Shown: piece by piece, positions 42,377 through 50,781 of the stretch
How the letters are laid out: the number at the start of each line of letters is the position of its first letter
Position numbering within the stretch: position 1 is the stretch's first letter
DNA from: Moraxellaceae bacterium
Lineage (GTDB): Bacteria; Pseudomonadota; Gammaproteobacteria; Pseudomonadales; Moraxellaceae
Length of the DNA: 53,812 nucleotides
Assembly (NCBI GenBank): GCA_003543245.1
Contig: DPJB01000017.1
Location: 17,749 to 71,560 of the forward strand
Direction of reading: 5' to 3'
Made by a program: the position numbers and the translations under genes
The notes under the pieces: model-generated
Seen by the model: only the letters and a program-made list of their open reading frames with translations
Told to the model about the DNA's origin: nothing
Databases searched by the model: none

Positions 42377-43107
42377 TGCAACTCACCAAACCGGGTTGCC
42401 ACGATCTGCCAGGGATTCTCCTGCACAAGACGACGGGCAGAAGGAGTACCAATCAATGACTCGGCCACAGCGAGCCCTTCGGACAGCTCCGGTGGTCGTG
42501 CCTTGAGGTTATGAGCATCCGAAGCAAGTACAATCGCCCACACCTCAGACCCAATCTCACGGGCACGCAACTCTGCCAGCTCTCCGAAACGCCCGGCCAA
42601 AGACCCTGCCGTCACCTGGAAGAGACACCCCAACTGCACAAACTCGTGCAAGCGGGATATGTCGCGCATGACATCCTTGTTTCGTTCAGGGTGAGCAATC
42701 ATGGGAACAATATTGCGTTGCAACAGCCACTTCACCAGCTTGTCAGTGTCCGGCAGGATATGACTGTGCGGAAACTCTAGCAGAAGCACCCGCAAACCCT
42801 GCCACTCGCCATGAAGCGGAATATGACCGCTCAGGACCATCGGAAGGATTTCCGGGGAGATGCGTACCTCCCCCGAATACCCCAGCTTGAGGGGAATACC
42901 TTGCCGTGAAAGCTCGCTGCGCAAGGCCTCCACAACAACAGGAATCGTTCTGGTATCACTTTCATAACGCCATGGATGCACATGAGGAGTGACGATGCTG
43001 TGTGTGATGCCGGCGGCGACGGCATGCTGGCACAGGGCTACCGCCTCTTCCATGGTGTCCGGACCATTATCGACGCCAGGCAACAAATGACAATGCAGGT
43101 CGATCAT
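42373..43107 (-). CDS. CpsB/YwqE-type PHP-family tyrosine phosphatase
   Basis: The 244-residue protein has the PHP metal motif MIDLHCHLLPGVDNGP (family usually DDG; here DNG) and later TPHVHP, GYSGEVRI, MIAHPERN and LASDAHN, giving all the main metal ligands. CpsB dephosphorylates the tyrosine-rich tail of the BY-kinase encoded directly upstream. It overlaps the TPR gene by 4 bp and follows the kinase gene by 12 bp. Confidence 0.92.
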   Translation of the reverse strand: MIDLHCHLLPGVDNGPDTMEEAVALCQHAVAAGITHSIVTPHVHPWRYESDTRTIPVVVEALRSELSRQGIPLKLGYSGEVRISPEILPMVLSGHIPLHGEWQGLRVLLLEFPHSHILPDTDKLVKWLLQRNIVPMIAHPERNKDVMRDISRLHEFVQLGCLFQVTAGSLAGRFGELAELRAREIGSEVWAIVLASDAHNLKARPPELSEGLAVAESLIGTPSARRLVQENPWQIVATRFGELQ

Positions 43108-43119
43108 GGCAGGGCCCGC

Positions 43120-45114
43120 TTACTCTACACCGGCCTGATTGCCGTAATAGTTGTAGTACCCGTAATAGCTTCCGTACTTGCTGGCCTTGCTGAAATTCAC
43201 CCGGTTCAGGACAACGCCAGCCATGGGGGCCCTGACTCTCTGCAGACGCTGAATACCTGTGCGGGCCATATGAAAGGAGGTGGCATCCGACCTGACCACA
43301 TAAATGACCGCATTGGCCATGGTTGCCAGCACCAGCCCATCACTTACAGCCAACGTCGGCGCAGAGTCGATCACGATGCGATCATACTGCCCGGACAATT
43401 GCTCCAGCACCTCGGCAAACCGTTTCGACGAAAGCAACTCCAGTGGGTTCGGGGGAATCAGACCCGCCGTCAACACATCAATGTTTCCCTCGGGCAAGTG
43501 ATGGATGCAGTGCGCCATGTCCACCGAGCCCACCACCAGATTGGAGAGGCCCGGCGCCGAGCCAGGAATACCACAGGCCTTGGCAACACTGGGACGACGC
43601 ATATCGGTATCAATCAACAACACCTTTTCCATTTGTCCCAGCGCCAGAGCCAGATTCAGGGATGTCGTCGTCTTGCCTTCGCCCGGCACACTCGATGTCA
43701 CCACAACAATCTGGTGCGGAGTATCAATACTGGACAGCATTACGCCCGTGCGGATAGTCCGCATGGCCTCTGCAAACTCCTGCTTGTTGTCCTCCAGAAA
43801 AGTGGGCTGAGCACAACCATCCTTCTTGCCTCCCTTGATGACGGGAAGCAACCCCAGCAGCGCAATACCAAGGCGAGCCTCAACATCCTCGGCTCCCTTG
43901 AAGGTGCTGTCGAGATAATCCAGCAGGAAGGCCAGCAACACACCGATCATCAGACTCAGGACAAATGCCAGCACCACGGCCAGCTTCTTGTTTGGCTTGA
44001 CCGGAATTGAGGAAACCACTGCCTGATCAACCACTCGGGCATTGGCCGTCTCCAGCTGCCGGGTCTGATTGGCCTCCTTGATACGCGTAAAGAAGGTGTC
44101 ATACAGATTGCGATTGGTCTCTACCTCACGCATCAATTCCTGCAGGCGAAACTCCTTGCGTGCCACACTCATTGCAATCTTTCGGGCCTGCGTGATCGCC
44201 ATGTCTGCTTCATTCAGCTCCATCTCGGCCTGCACATACGCCGGATGCTTTGGACCATAGCGCTTGCTGATTTCAGAGAGCTTGAACTGGGCCTGGATCT
44301 GTCGCTGCGAAAGATCCTGCAACTGTTTGGCATTCAGCGCCAATATGCCCTCAACATCACCAGTCTTTACCAGGTCGTTCTGCTCACGATAGGCCTGCAG
44401 CTTTTGCTCGGAAGAATCAAGACTGGTCTTGAGGGCAGACAAGCGATCAGTCAGCCACGAGGCAGCCTGCTCCGTCATGGCCACCCGGGCTTCCATCTGG
44501 CTATTGATATAGGCATGTGCCATGGCATTGGCTACTTTTGCTGCCAATGCCTTGTCATATGACTCAAAGCTGATCTTGACCAGCTGCGTATTGCGAACCG
44601 GAACTACCGCGAGATTTGCCGTAAACCGGTCGACAATGCGACTGAACTTTTCTTCGTCGGAAATTTCAGGGTTCTTTTCATGCCCTTTCGGCAAGACTGT
44701 GCGCCAGTCCAGACGAAAAGATGATTCTTCCCCGGCAGCATCCTGCTCCGGCTCCGGAGAGAAATCCGGATGCACATCAAGTTTGAGCTCTTTCACCACA
44801 CGGGCTGCCAGCTCCCTTGACTTGAGAATCTCGAACTGGGTTTGCAGGTACTCCTTGCTGGAGCCATCAAGGCCGTACATTTCTTCAATGGTAATGACCT
44901 TTGCCTGCTTCTGCTCGATCAAGAGTGTCACAGTAGAGCGATAAACCGGTCGCATGGAGAATACGATCAGGGTTGCCAGAACGGTAATTGCGACGGCAAG
45001 CCCGAGTATGCCCCACTTGTAACGTGAGACGATTCGCCAGTACTGGCGAAGGTCAATCTCGGCCTCCTGCTGCTCGGGAACACTCCCCGCGACGGGCATT
45101 GCGAACTTGTCCAT
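43120..45114 (-). CDS. Polysaccharide co-polymerase / BY-kinase (Wzc-like, single chain)
   Basis: The 664-residue protein has a Wzz domain with TM1 (35-55), a long coiled periplasmic segment (about 210-370), TM2 (about 380-402), and a C-terminal tyrosine-kinase P-loop domain. Walker A is SVPGEGKTTTSLNLA (near 478), Walker A' is VLLIDTDMRRP, and Walker B is DRIVIDSAPTL. The C-terminal cluster has seven Tyr in KYGSYYGYYNYYGNQ. Cycles of tail phosphorylation control chain length and export. Confidence 0.93.
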   Translation of the reverse strand: MDKFAMPVAGSVPEQQEAEIDLRQYWRIVSRYKWGILGLAVAITVLATLIVFSMRPVYRSTVTLLIEQKQAKVITIEEMYGLDGSSKEYLQTQFEILKSRELAARVVKELKLDVHPDFSPEPEQDAAGEESSFRLDWRTVLPKGHEKNPEISDEEKFSRIVDRFTANLAVVPVRNTQLVKISFESYDKALAAKVANAMAHAYINSQMEARVAMTEQAASWLTDRLSALKTSLDSSEQKLQAYREQNDLVKTGDVEGILALNAKQLQDLSQRQIQAQFKLSEISKRYGPKHPAYVQAEMELNEADMAITQARKIAMSVARKEFRLQELMREVETNRNLYDTFFTRIKEANQTRQLETANARVVDQAVVSSIPVKPNKKLAVVLAFVLSLMIGVLLAFLLDYLDSTFKGAEDVEARLGIALLGLLPVIKGGKKDGCAQPTFLEDNKQEFAEAMRTIRTGVMLSSIDTPHQIVVVTSSVPGEGKTTTSLNLALALGQMEKVLLIDTDMRRPSVAKACGIPGSAPGLSNLVVGSVDMAHCIHHLPEGNIDVLTAGLIPPNPLELLSSKRFAEVLEQLSGQYDRIVIDSAPTLAVSDGLVLATMANAVIYVVRSDATSFHMARTGIQRLQRVRAPMAGVVLNRVNFSKASKYGSYYGYYNYYGNQAGVE

Positions 45115-45125
45115 TTGCGGGAACC

Positions 45126-45800
45126 TCAGAAAAAGCTTTGTTCGATGGTCAGGATGTCGCCAGGGCGTAGCACGGTATCCAGTGCTACCTGGCGCGCACG
45201 ACCCGTGGGGTCATCTTCGTGAATGACGAAAATCTTGGTCTGGGAAGCGCGCGGCGTAAGGCCCCCAGCCAGTGAAATGGCCTTTCGCACCGTCAGACCA
45301 GGCTGATAAGGGAACCCGCCAGGCTTGCTGACCTCGCCATTAACGAAGAACTGGCGATACTCCAGGATAGTGACGTAGACCTGTGGATTGATCAGGTAAC
45401 CGCTCTTCAACTGCTCCGTCAGGTACTGCTTCAACATACCGATCGTCATGCCCTGTGCCCGGATTTCCCCCAGCAACGGATAGGACAATGTACCGGCGTC
45501 ACTCAGCCTGACCTCAAGACTGAGTTCTTTCTCGTTGAACACTGTCACCCCAAGCCGATCACCTGGGCCAAGCTTGTAATCGGATGACAGGGAAAATTTC
45601 TGGGCAGGCTCCGCCGGGGCCTCTGCTGTCGCAGAGGCATCCGAGGAAGGGATTGACTGGCTATCGTCAGCTGGCGCAGCGGATGTGGCGGCAGGAGCAA
45701 CGAACACTCTCTCCCACCACCCTGCCGGACCGGTTTCAGCGTAAACAGACGCACTGGAAGCCAGCAAGCCGGCAAAAAACAACCACAACAGGCGTCGCAT
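45126..45800 (-). CDS. Polysaccharide export protein (Wza/OtnA-type)
   Basis: The 224-residue protein has a signal peptide (cleavage near VYA), a linker rich in Ala/Ser/Asp, a Poly_export domain (DYKLGPGDRLGVTVFNEKEL) and an SLBB domain (VNGEVSKPGGFPYQPGLTV). No lipobox Cys follows the signal peptide, unlike Wza. It is short compared with Wza (one SLBB instead of two or more). The start is taken at ATG 45800; the in-frame GTG at 45812 is possible. It follows the beta-barrel gene and precedes the BY-kinase gene by 11 bp. Confidence 0.9.
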   Translation of the reverse strand: MRRLLWLFFAGLLASSASVYAETGPAGWWERVFVAPAATSAAPADDSQSIPSSDASATAEAPAEPAQKFSLSSDYKLGPGDRLGVTVFNEKELSLEVRLSDAGTLSYPLLGEIRAQGMTIGMLKQYLTEQLKSGYLINPQVYVTILEYRQFFVNGEVSKPGGFPYQPGLTVRKAISLAGGLTPRASQTKIFVIHEDDPTGRARQVALDTVLRPGDILTIEQSFF

Positions 45801-45824
45801 CAGGAATGGCACTCCGCAGGAATA

Positions 45825-47045
45825 TCAGAGACTGATCATCGCGTTCAGTGCATAAACATTCCGTATCAGATCGAATTCTTCATAGTTGGAATTACGATTG
45901 CGAAACGTCATGCCAGCACCCAGTACCAGCCAGCGACGCATCTGATAATTGACGGACGCGCTGACCGTGTTCGAATCATCCTTGCGATTCAATCCGGTCA
46001 GCCGATGATGATCCTCAGCCGAGAAGGAATAGGCAAGCCGGGTTTCAACACGATCACTCACATCATGATTCCAGCCAACGGTAGCCGTGGTGTTATCAAT
46101 GGCAACTGTAGGCAGCGTGCCATCCGTAATTTCCTGCGAACCGTCCAGAGTGAAGCGGGTGTACTCGAGTGGAGACCAGACCACACCAAAATCCCAGGTC
46201 GGACTGGAAAGATCTTCCTGGGTTGGGGATTCAAGATCGCGCTTGCTCACACCCACGCGAATCTTGCCGGTGGTACTGGCAGTGCTGTCCCAGATGGCGC
46301 CGCCATAAACACGCATATCGGTGTAATCGGAGGATGCTGCAGTCCCGGCATTCTGGTAGGCACCCACCTCGTACTCTAGGTCCACCAGAAATTTTGTCTT
46401 TGGCATTGCCTTGTAGCGAAAGCCCAAAGCCGCACTGGTCGTGTCAAAGTCTCGATCAGCCGCGCGATCATCAAGTTCATAGCGCTTCTGCGTTTCGCCA
46501 AGGGACAGGGATATCTGTCCGGCCGCTTCCTTCGCACCATACTCGATTCCACCATTAAGCGAAGTCAGTGCATATTGATCAGGCTCACTCATTGCAAGAA
46601 TGAACGGGAGGCCCCTGCCTTCGCTGTAGCCAACGCCGCGATCATCATGAAGCATGCTGTAGCCAGCGCCAAGATCAAACCGGAAACGACCTGTCGGCTC
46701 GACATGTGCGCCAACATTAAGCTTGTGGTCAACATAATTGTCGTCGCCATTTTCGGAGTAGAAGCCACCGGCAATGTCGTAATTGGCGGTATAGGTGTTA
46801 TTGCGATCCTGGGCCAGCAGCCGGAAGGACGGGCTGACGACCATCACCATCGAGTCGACTTCTTCAGAAGGCAGGCTGTATATGTTGCTGTCCTGCCGTA
46901 CCTCTACACCAAGGGTTGGTACCAGTTTGAAAGGCTCAAGGTTGATGCTTTGAGGATCGATAGCCACTCGTGCATGTGCCGTCTGGCCAACCAGGGCGAC
47001 AGCAAGAGCTACTGACGACAACCCCGCATTCTTGATGATTTCCAT
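45825..47045 (-). CDS. Outer-membrane beta-barrel protein of the exopolysaccharide operon
   Basis: The 406-residue protein has a signal peptide (SVALAVALVGQTAHA) and then about 370 residues of amphipathic beta strands ending FDLIRNVYALNAMISL. The pattern (LVPTLGVEVRQDSNIYSLP, FRFDLGAGYSM, ...) matches the BBP2/EpsL-type barrel seen in polysaccharide export clusters. The start at 47045 is preferred because AGGA lies five bases before this ATG; longer frames begin at 47057 or 47084. It is the first gene of the operon. Confidence 0.85.
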   Translation of the reverse strand: MEIIKNAGLSSVALAVALVGQTAHARVAIDPQSINLEPFKLVPTLGVEVRQDSNIYSLPSEEVDSMVMVVSPSFRLLAQDRNNTYTANYDIAGGFYSENGDDNYVDHKLNVGAHVEPTGRFRFDLGAGYSMLHDDRGVGYSEGRGLPFILAMSEPDQYALTSLNGGIEYGAKEAAGQISLSLGETQKRYELDDRAADRDFDTTSAALGFRYKAMPKTKFLVDLEYEVGAYQNAGTAASSDYTDMRVYGGAIWDSTASTTGKIRVGVSKRDLESPTQEDLSSPTWDFGVVWSPLEYTRFTLDGSQEITDGTLPTVAIDNTTATVGWNHDVSDRVETRLAYSFSAEDHHRLTGLNRKDDSNTVSASVNYQMRRWLVLGAGMTFRNRNSNYEEFDLIRNVYALNAMISL

Positions 47046-47189
47046 CTCTTTCCTCATTTGAAAAACCTTGTCCGCGCAAATCAACGCTGCAACCCTCCGG
47101 CGAGCAACCTTCTGACAGGAAAAGGCGGCAGTTACTCTACCATCACACCATCAGCCCGTCACGCCGTTATCGCAGACATCAGGTACCCC

Positions 47190-47218
47190 GGGACACTGGG
47201 CCCGGCTGCCGTTATAAT
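47190..47218 (+). promoter_or_regulatory. Predicted promoter of the thiolase gene
   Basis: GGGACA (47190-47195, four of six -35 bases), a 17-bp spacer and a perfect TATAAT (47213-47218). Transcription would start about 50 bp before the ATG. The remaining bases of the 230-bp divergent spacer to the exopolysaccharide operon show no clear site for the other direction. Confidence 0.6.
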
Positions 47219-47275
47219 GTAGCCCCTTCGTGACACCCTTCTTACTATTCTCCTGCCCTGCTAGCGAGGTCATTC

Positions 47276-48457
47276 ATGAGCACAGATGCTGTCGTCATTG
47301 TTAACGGTGCCCGCACCCCCATGGGCGGTTTTCAGGGCGCCCTTACGCCGCGTATTGCCACGGAACTGGGCGCCATTGCCATACGGGAGGCCGTCAGCCG
47401 TGCCGGACTCACATCCGAAGACATCCAGGAAGTGATCATGGGCTGTGTGCTCCCCGCCGGCCTCAAGCAGGGCCCCGCCCGCCAGGCCGCCCTGGATGCC
47501 GGCCTGCCCAACACCACGGGTTGCACCACCATCAACAAGCTGTGCGGCTCGGGTATGAAAGCCACCATGCTGGCGCATGACCTGATCAAGGCCGGAACGA
47601 ATGACATCATGGTGTCGGGCGGCATGGAGTCCATGACCAATGCCCCTTATGTGCTGCCCAAGGTCCGCGCCGGCCTGCGCATGGGACACGCCGAGGTCAA
47701 GGATCACATGTTTCTGGATGGCCTTGAGGATGCCAGGACCGGCCGCCTGATGGGTTCTTTTGCACAGGAAACAGCCGACAAATACGGCATCACGCGTGCC
47801 GACATGGATGCGTTTGCCGTGGCTTCCCTGCAGCGCGCGCTGGCTGCCATTGCCAACGGCCACTTCAAGGCTGAAATCGTTGCCGTGCCGGTACAGACCC
47901 GCAAGGGCGAAGTGCTGATTGATACTGATGAGCAACCAGGCAATGCAATGCCGGAGAAGATCCCTACCCTGAAACCGGCTTTCTCGAAGGAAGGCACGAT
48001 CACGGCAGCAAACGCCAGTTCCATCTCTGACGGTGCATCCGCTCTTGTGCTGACTCGCGAAAGCATTGCAAAGGCACGCGGCCTGACACCGCTGGCCCGC
48101 ATTGTTGGCCATGCCACCCAGTCGCAGCATCCGAGCGAGTTCACCATCGCGCCGGTAGGAGCCATCAGCAACCTCTTTGCCAAGACAGGTTGGAAAGCTG
48201 ATGACGTGGACCTGTGGGAAATCAATGAAGCCTTTGCCATGGTGACCATGCTGGCCATGAGGGAGCACAACATCCCTCACGACAAGGTCAACATCTATGG
48301 GGGTGCATGTGCACTGGGCCACCCGATTGGCTCGACTGGCTCCCGCATCATCCTGACCCTGATTCATGCCCTGCGTCAGACGGGTGGCAAGAAGGGCGTT
48401 GCGGCACTGTGCATTGGCGGGGGCGAAGCGACTGCAGTAGCAATTGAACTGATCTGA
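47276..48457 (+). CDS. Acetyl-CoA C-acetyltransferase (thiolase)
   Basis: The 393-residue protein has catalytic Cys90 in INKLCGSGMKA, His349 in GGACALGHPIG and Cys379 in ALCIGGGEA. It condenses or cleaves acetyl/acetoacetyl-CoA in ketone body or fatty acid metabolism. The short length and residues fit the AtoB/PhaA group. It is alone, followed by a terminator. Confidence 0.93.
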   Translation: MSTDAVVIVNGARTPMGGFQGALTPRIATELGAIAIREAVSRAGLTSEDIQEVIMGCVLPAGLKQGPARQAALDAGLPNTTGCTTINKLCGSGMKATMLAHDLIKAGTNDIMVSGGMESMTNAPYVLPKVRAGLRMGHAEVKDHMFLDGLEDARTGRLMGSFAQETADKYGITRADMDAFAVASLQRALAAIANGHFKAEIVAVPVQTRKGEVLIDTDEQPGNAMPEKIPTLKPAFSKEGTITAANASSISDGASALVLTRESIAKARGLTPLARIVGHATQSQHPSEFTIAPVGAISNLFAKTGWKADDVDLWEINEAFAMVTMLAMREHNIPHDKVNIYGGACALGHPIGSTGSRIILTLIHALRQTGGKKGVAALCIGGGEATAVAIELI

Positions 48458-48480
48458 GCCAAGCTGCAGCACCCATCAGG

Positions 48481-48505
48481 AAAAGCCACCTTCATGGTGG
48501 CTTTT
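48481..48505 (+). terminator. Terminator after thiolase
   Basis: AAAAGCCACC / GGTGGCTTTT is a perfect 10-bp stem with a 5-nt loop and a T-rich tail, 23 bp after the stop. Confidence 0.88.
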
Positions 48506-48684
48506 CTATTTTGAGGCAACCAGATTCGCCGCCTCGACCGTCAGCCACTGTCACCATACCCATCCCGCCTGTCGGCAATTATCACCGCATAACAGTGACC
48601 GCACGGTCTTAGCTTATGCAAAAGGAGAATGTGGAGTAAAAACAAGGAATTATTATTCGCCCCTGAACAGGATACTGGAGCAAT

Positions 48685-49479
48685 ATGCACAAGCCCGCAG
48701 TCTGTCTGGCGTTGATTGCCGCCATGGCTACCACGCTTCCTTTATCAGCCGCCTATGCCGCCCCTGCAAGCAACACGGCCGCCAGCCCTGCGGCACAAGC
48801 CATCCAGTCCCTGCAGAAAATTGAAACCGTTGCTTACCGCACCTCTACTGCCTTCTATCTTTATAACGTACTGAACCGTGACCCCCAGCAGTTCCGCAAA
48901 ATGCAGGCGCTCTTGACCGAAGGGGATGCACTGCTTGCCCAGTCTGGCAACCCGGCGTTGCAGCTTAAATGGAATGAACTCAAGACTGCCTGCACCACGG
49001 CAAAATTTACTGCGGAAGGCGCTGCCGAAAATGACAGCATCAATGCGGTAGACGCCGCACTGAACAACCTGGCCAGCAGCCTGCGCGCCAACATCAGTGA
49101 ACAGCGCGCCTCTGGCAAGATTGTCTCGGACAAGATGGCCGACATGCTTTATGACGAGTATGTGATCATGCAGATCATGACGTCTGCCTATCTTCGATTT
49201 TCTGCAGATTATTTTGGCGGGGCGATTGTGGCCAGCCGTAGCGGCGAAGTGGAAATAGACAAACTGGCTATGAGGTTTGGCACACAGCTTGACCAGCTCA
49301 ACAGGCATTACGGCAAGCACCCGAAAGTCGGTCCCCTGCTCAAGGAAGTGACCACTCGCTGGGTATTCGTGCGCAAGTCATTCATCAATTTCAATGAAGA
49401 CAACGTGCCGTTTATTGTAGGCCGTGCCAATGAACAGATTACTGACAAGTTGCTGGCTGCTTACGCGCTACTGCTCTGA
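48685..49479 (+). CDS. Secreted helical protein, unknown
   Basis: The 264-residue protein has a signal peptide (cleavage near YAA, residue 25) and a long, mainly alpha-helical mature part with one Cys (TACTT). Repeated helices (IQSLQKIETVAYRTSTAFYLYNVL, and DKMADMLYDEYVIMQIM) suggest a four-helix bundle like a ligand-binding periplasmic domain. No family was recognised. GGAG 5 nt before the ATG at 48685 supports the start. The 227-bp upstream spacer contains only the thiolase terminator. Confidence 0.72.
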   Translation: MHKPAVCLALIAAMATTLPLSAAYAAPASNTAASPAAQAIQSLQKIETVAYRTSTAFYLYNVLNRDPQQFRKMQALLTEGDALLAQSGNPALQLKWNELKTACTTAKFTAEGAAENDSINAVDAALNNLASSLRANISEQRASGKIVSDKMADMLYDEYVIMQIMTSAYLRFSADYFGGAIVASRSGEVEIDKLAMRFGTQLDQLNRHYGKHPKVGPLLKEVTTRWVFVRKSFINFNEDNVPFIVGRANEQITDKLLAAYALLL

Positions 49480-49488
49480 TCAGAGCCC

Positions 49489-49530
49489 ACCCAATAAAAA
49501 AGGCGCTACTCAGCGCCTTTTTTATTGGGT
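49489..49530. terminator. Bidirectional terminator overlapping a gene end
   Basis: A perfect 19-bp stem (ACCCAATAAAAAAGGCGCT / AGCGCCTTTTTTATTGGGT) with a 4-nt loop. It terminates the secreted protein (+). The minus-strand gene ending at 49506 codes its last residues across the right arm. Confidence 0.92.
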
Positions 49531-49883
49531 CGCGGATGTGCCGGCCTTTTACCGGCAGGTACCGGACGCTTGACACCCTGAATCACTGGCAACAACAGGT
49601 GTGCCCGGAAAAGAGCCAGCACCGAAACCAGCAAGGCAGCCATCGCAGAAGCCGTCGTCAATCCCGTCAGCCGCTCCTGGCTCCAGCCAGCACTCAGAAC
49701 CGACAATGGCATGGCCTGAAACACCACCGCGACCACCAGTGCCGCACCGGCAAAAACCGCCATCGCCAGATAAACACGCTGCTGAGCGGGCGTGGCAGAC
49801 CCTGCCAGAGCCAGAACGGCATGACGCATGGCAGCGGCCCATAACCAGACCATGACACAAACAGCAAAGAGGACAGGAATCAT
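49506..49883 (-). CDS. Small three-TM membrane protein, unknown
   Basis: The 125-residue protein has three hydrophobic helices (about 3-25, 38-57, 75-98) and a basic C-terminal tail (VKRPVPAGKRPAHPRPNKKGAE). No family was recognised. It follows tatD by 13 bp with GGAG 8 nt before the ATG, so it may share that transcript. Its final codons overlap the terminator stem. Confidence 0.7.
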   Translation of the reverse strand: MIPVLFAVCVMVWLWAAAMRHAVLALAGSATPAQQRVYLAMAVFAGAALVVAVVFQAMPLSVLSAGWSQERLTGLTTASAMAALLVSVLALFRAHLLLPVIQGVKRPVPAGKRPAHPRPNKKGAE

Positions 49884-49896
49884 TCAGGCCGCTCCA

Positions 49897-50736
49897 TCAC
49901 GTCAAGGATGCAATATTCTCAGGAAGACGAAGAGCAAGACAGCTTTGCTGCCTCATGTCGTGCACAACCTGTTCAACAGTAACCCCCTTCAGCTCACTTA
50001 GCGCATGCACAACAGCGGGCAGATACTCCGGCGAATTCCGTGTTCGTCCCGCGCCGGGTACCCGATGACACAGAGGAATCATGTCCGGTGCATCCGTTTC
50101 CAGCACCAGTGCTTCCATTGGCATCTCGCAGACCACCGCCCGCAAACGCTTTGACTGATCATACGTGAGCGAGCCGCCAATGCCGAGACGGAAACCGAGT
50201 TTCACATACTGCCGGGCCTCTTCAATACCTCCTGACCAGGCATGCACGATCCCACCTTCACGAAACTTCAACTCGCGCAGAATGGCAATCACTTCGGCAT
50301 GCGCCTTGCGGACATGCAGCACCACGGGCTTGTGGTAGTGCATGGCCAGACGCAGTTGTTCGCGAAAGAAAAAGTCCTGCTTTTCTTTCAACTCTGGCGT
50401 CTTGAGTTCTGGCAGGAAATAGTCGAGGCCGATCTCACCGATGGCAATAATGTCGCGCCTGGTTTGCAGCAAGTGTTCAAGTTCCGTGAGATGAGAGGGC
50501 TCATGCCGAGCGATATAGCAGGGATGCAAGCCAGGCGCGGGTAATAACCGGGGTGCAGCAATGCTGTCACAAACCTGAAAGAGCCTGGGCCAGTGCTCGG
50601 CAACATACCCGGGGATGACAATGGTATCGACACCGGCTGCCAGTGCACGCGCAGCGACCTCGGCGCGATCCGCGTCAAAGTCATCCACATCGAAGTGGCA
50701 ATGGGTATCAATCAGTCCGGGCAAGGCAGCGCTCAT
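49897..50736 (-). CDS. TatD-family metal-dependent hydrolase (YjjV-like)
   Basis: The 279-residue TIM-barrel protein has the motifs DTHCHFDVDDFD, GEIGLDYF, VVLHVRKAH, HAWSGG and LETDAPDM. The family comprises DNA 3' exonucleases/deoxyribonucleases. It lies next to prfC as in E. coli (yjjV near prfC), with 45 bp between. Confidence 0.93.
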   Translation of the reverse strand: MSAALPGLIDTHCHFDVDDFDADRAEVAARALAAGVDTIVIPGYVAEHWPRLFQVCDSIAAPRLLPAPGLHPCYIARHEPSHLTELEHLLQTRRDIIAIGEIGLDYFLPELKTPELKEKQDFFFREQLRLAMHYHKPVVLHVRKAHAEVIAILRELKFREGGIVHAWSGGIEEARQYVKLGFRLGIGGSLTYDQSKRLRAVVCEMPMEALVLETDAPDMIPLCHRVPGAGRTRNSPEYLPAVVHALSELKGVTVEQVVHDMRQQSCLALRLPENIASLT

Positions 50737-50781
50737 GGTGCACTCTCCATAAGTGAACGCTACCGTGTCAGCCGCCTGGCA

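Noticed and set aside
42976..44010. A 344-codon plus-strand frame over the BY-kinase gene
   Set aside because: Antisense to Walker motifs and a normal Wzc. His/Gln/Arg-rich, no domain.
47270..48472. A 400-codon minus-strand frame over the thiolase gene
   Set aside because: The plus strand encodes a complete thiolase with catalytic Cys90, His349 and Cys379. The opposite frame has no family and odd Cys/Gly/His content.
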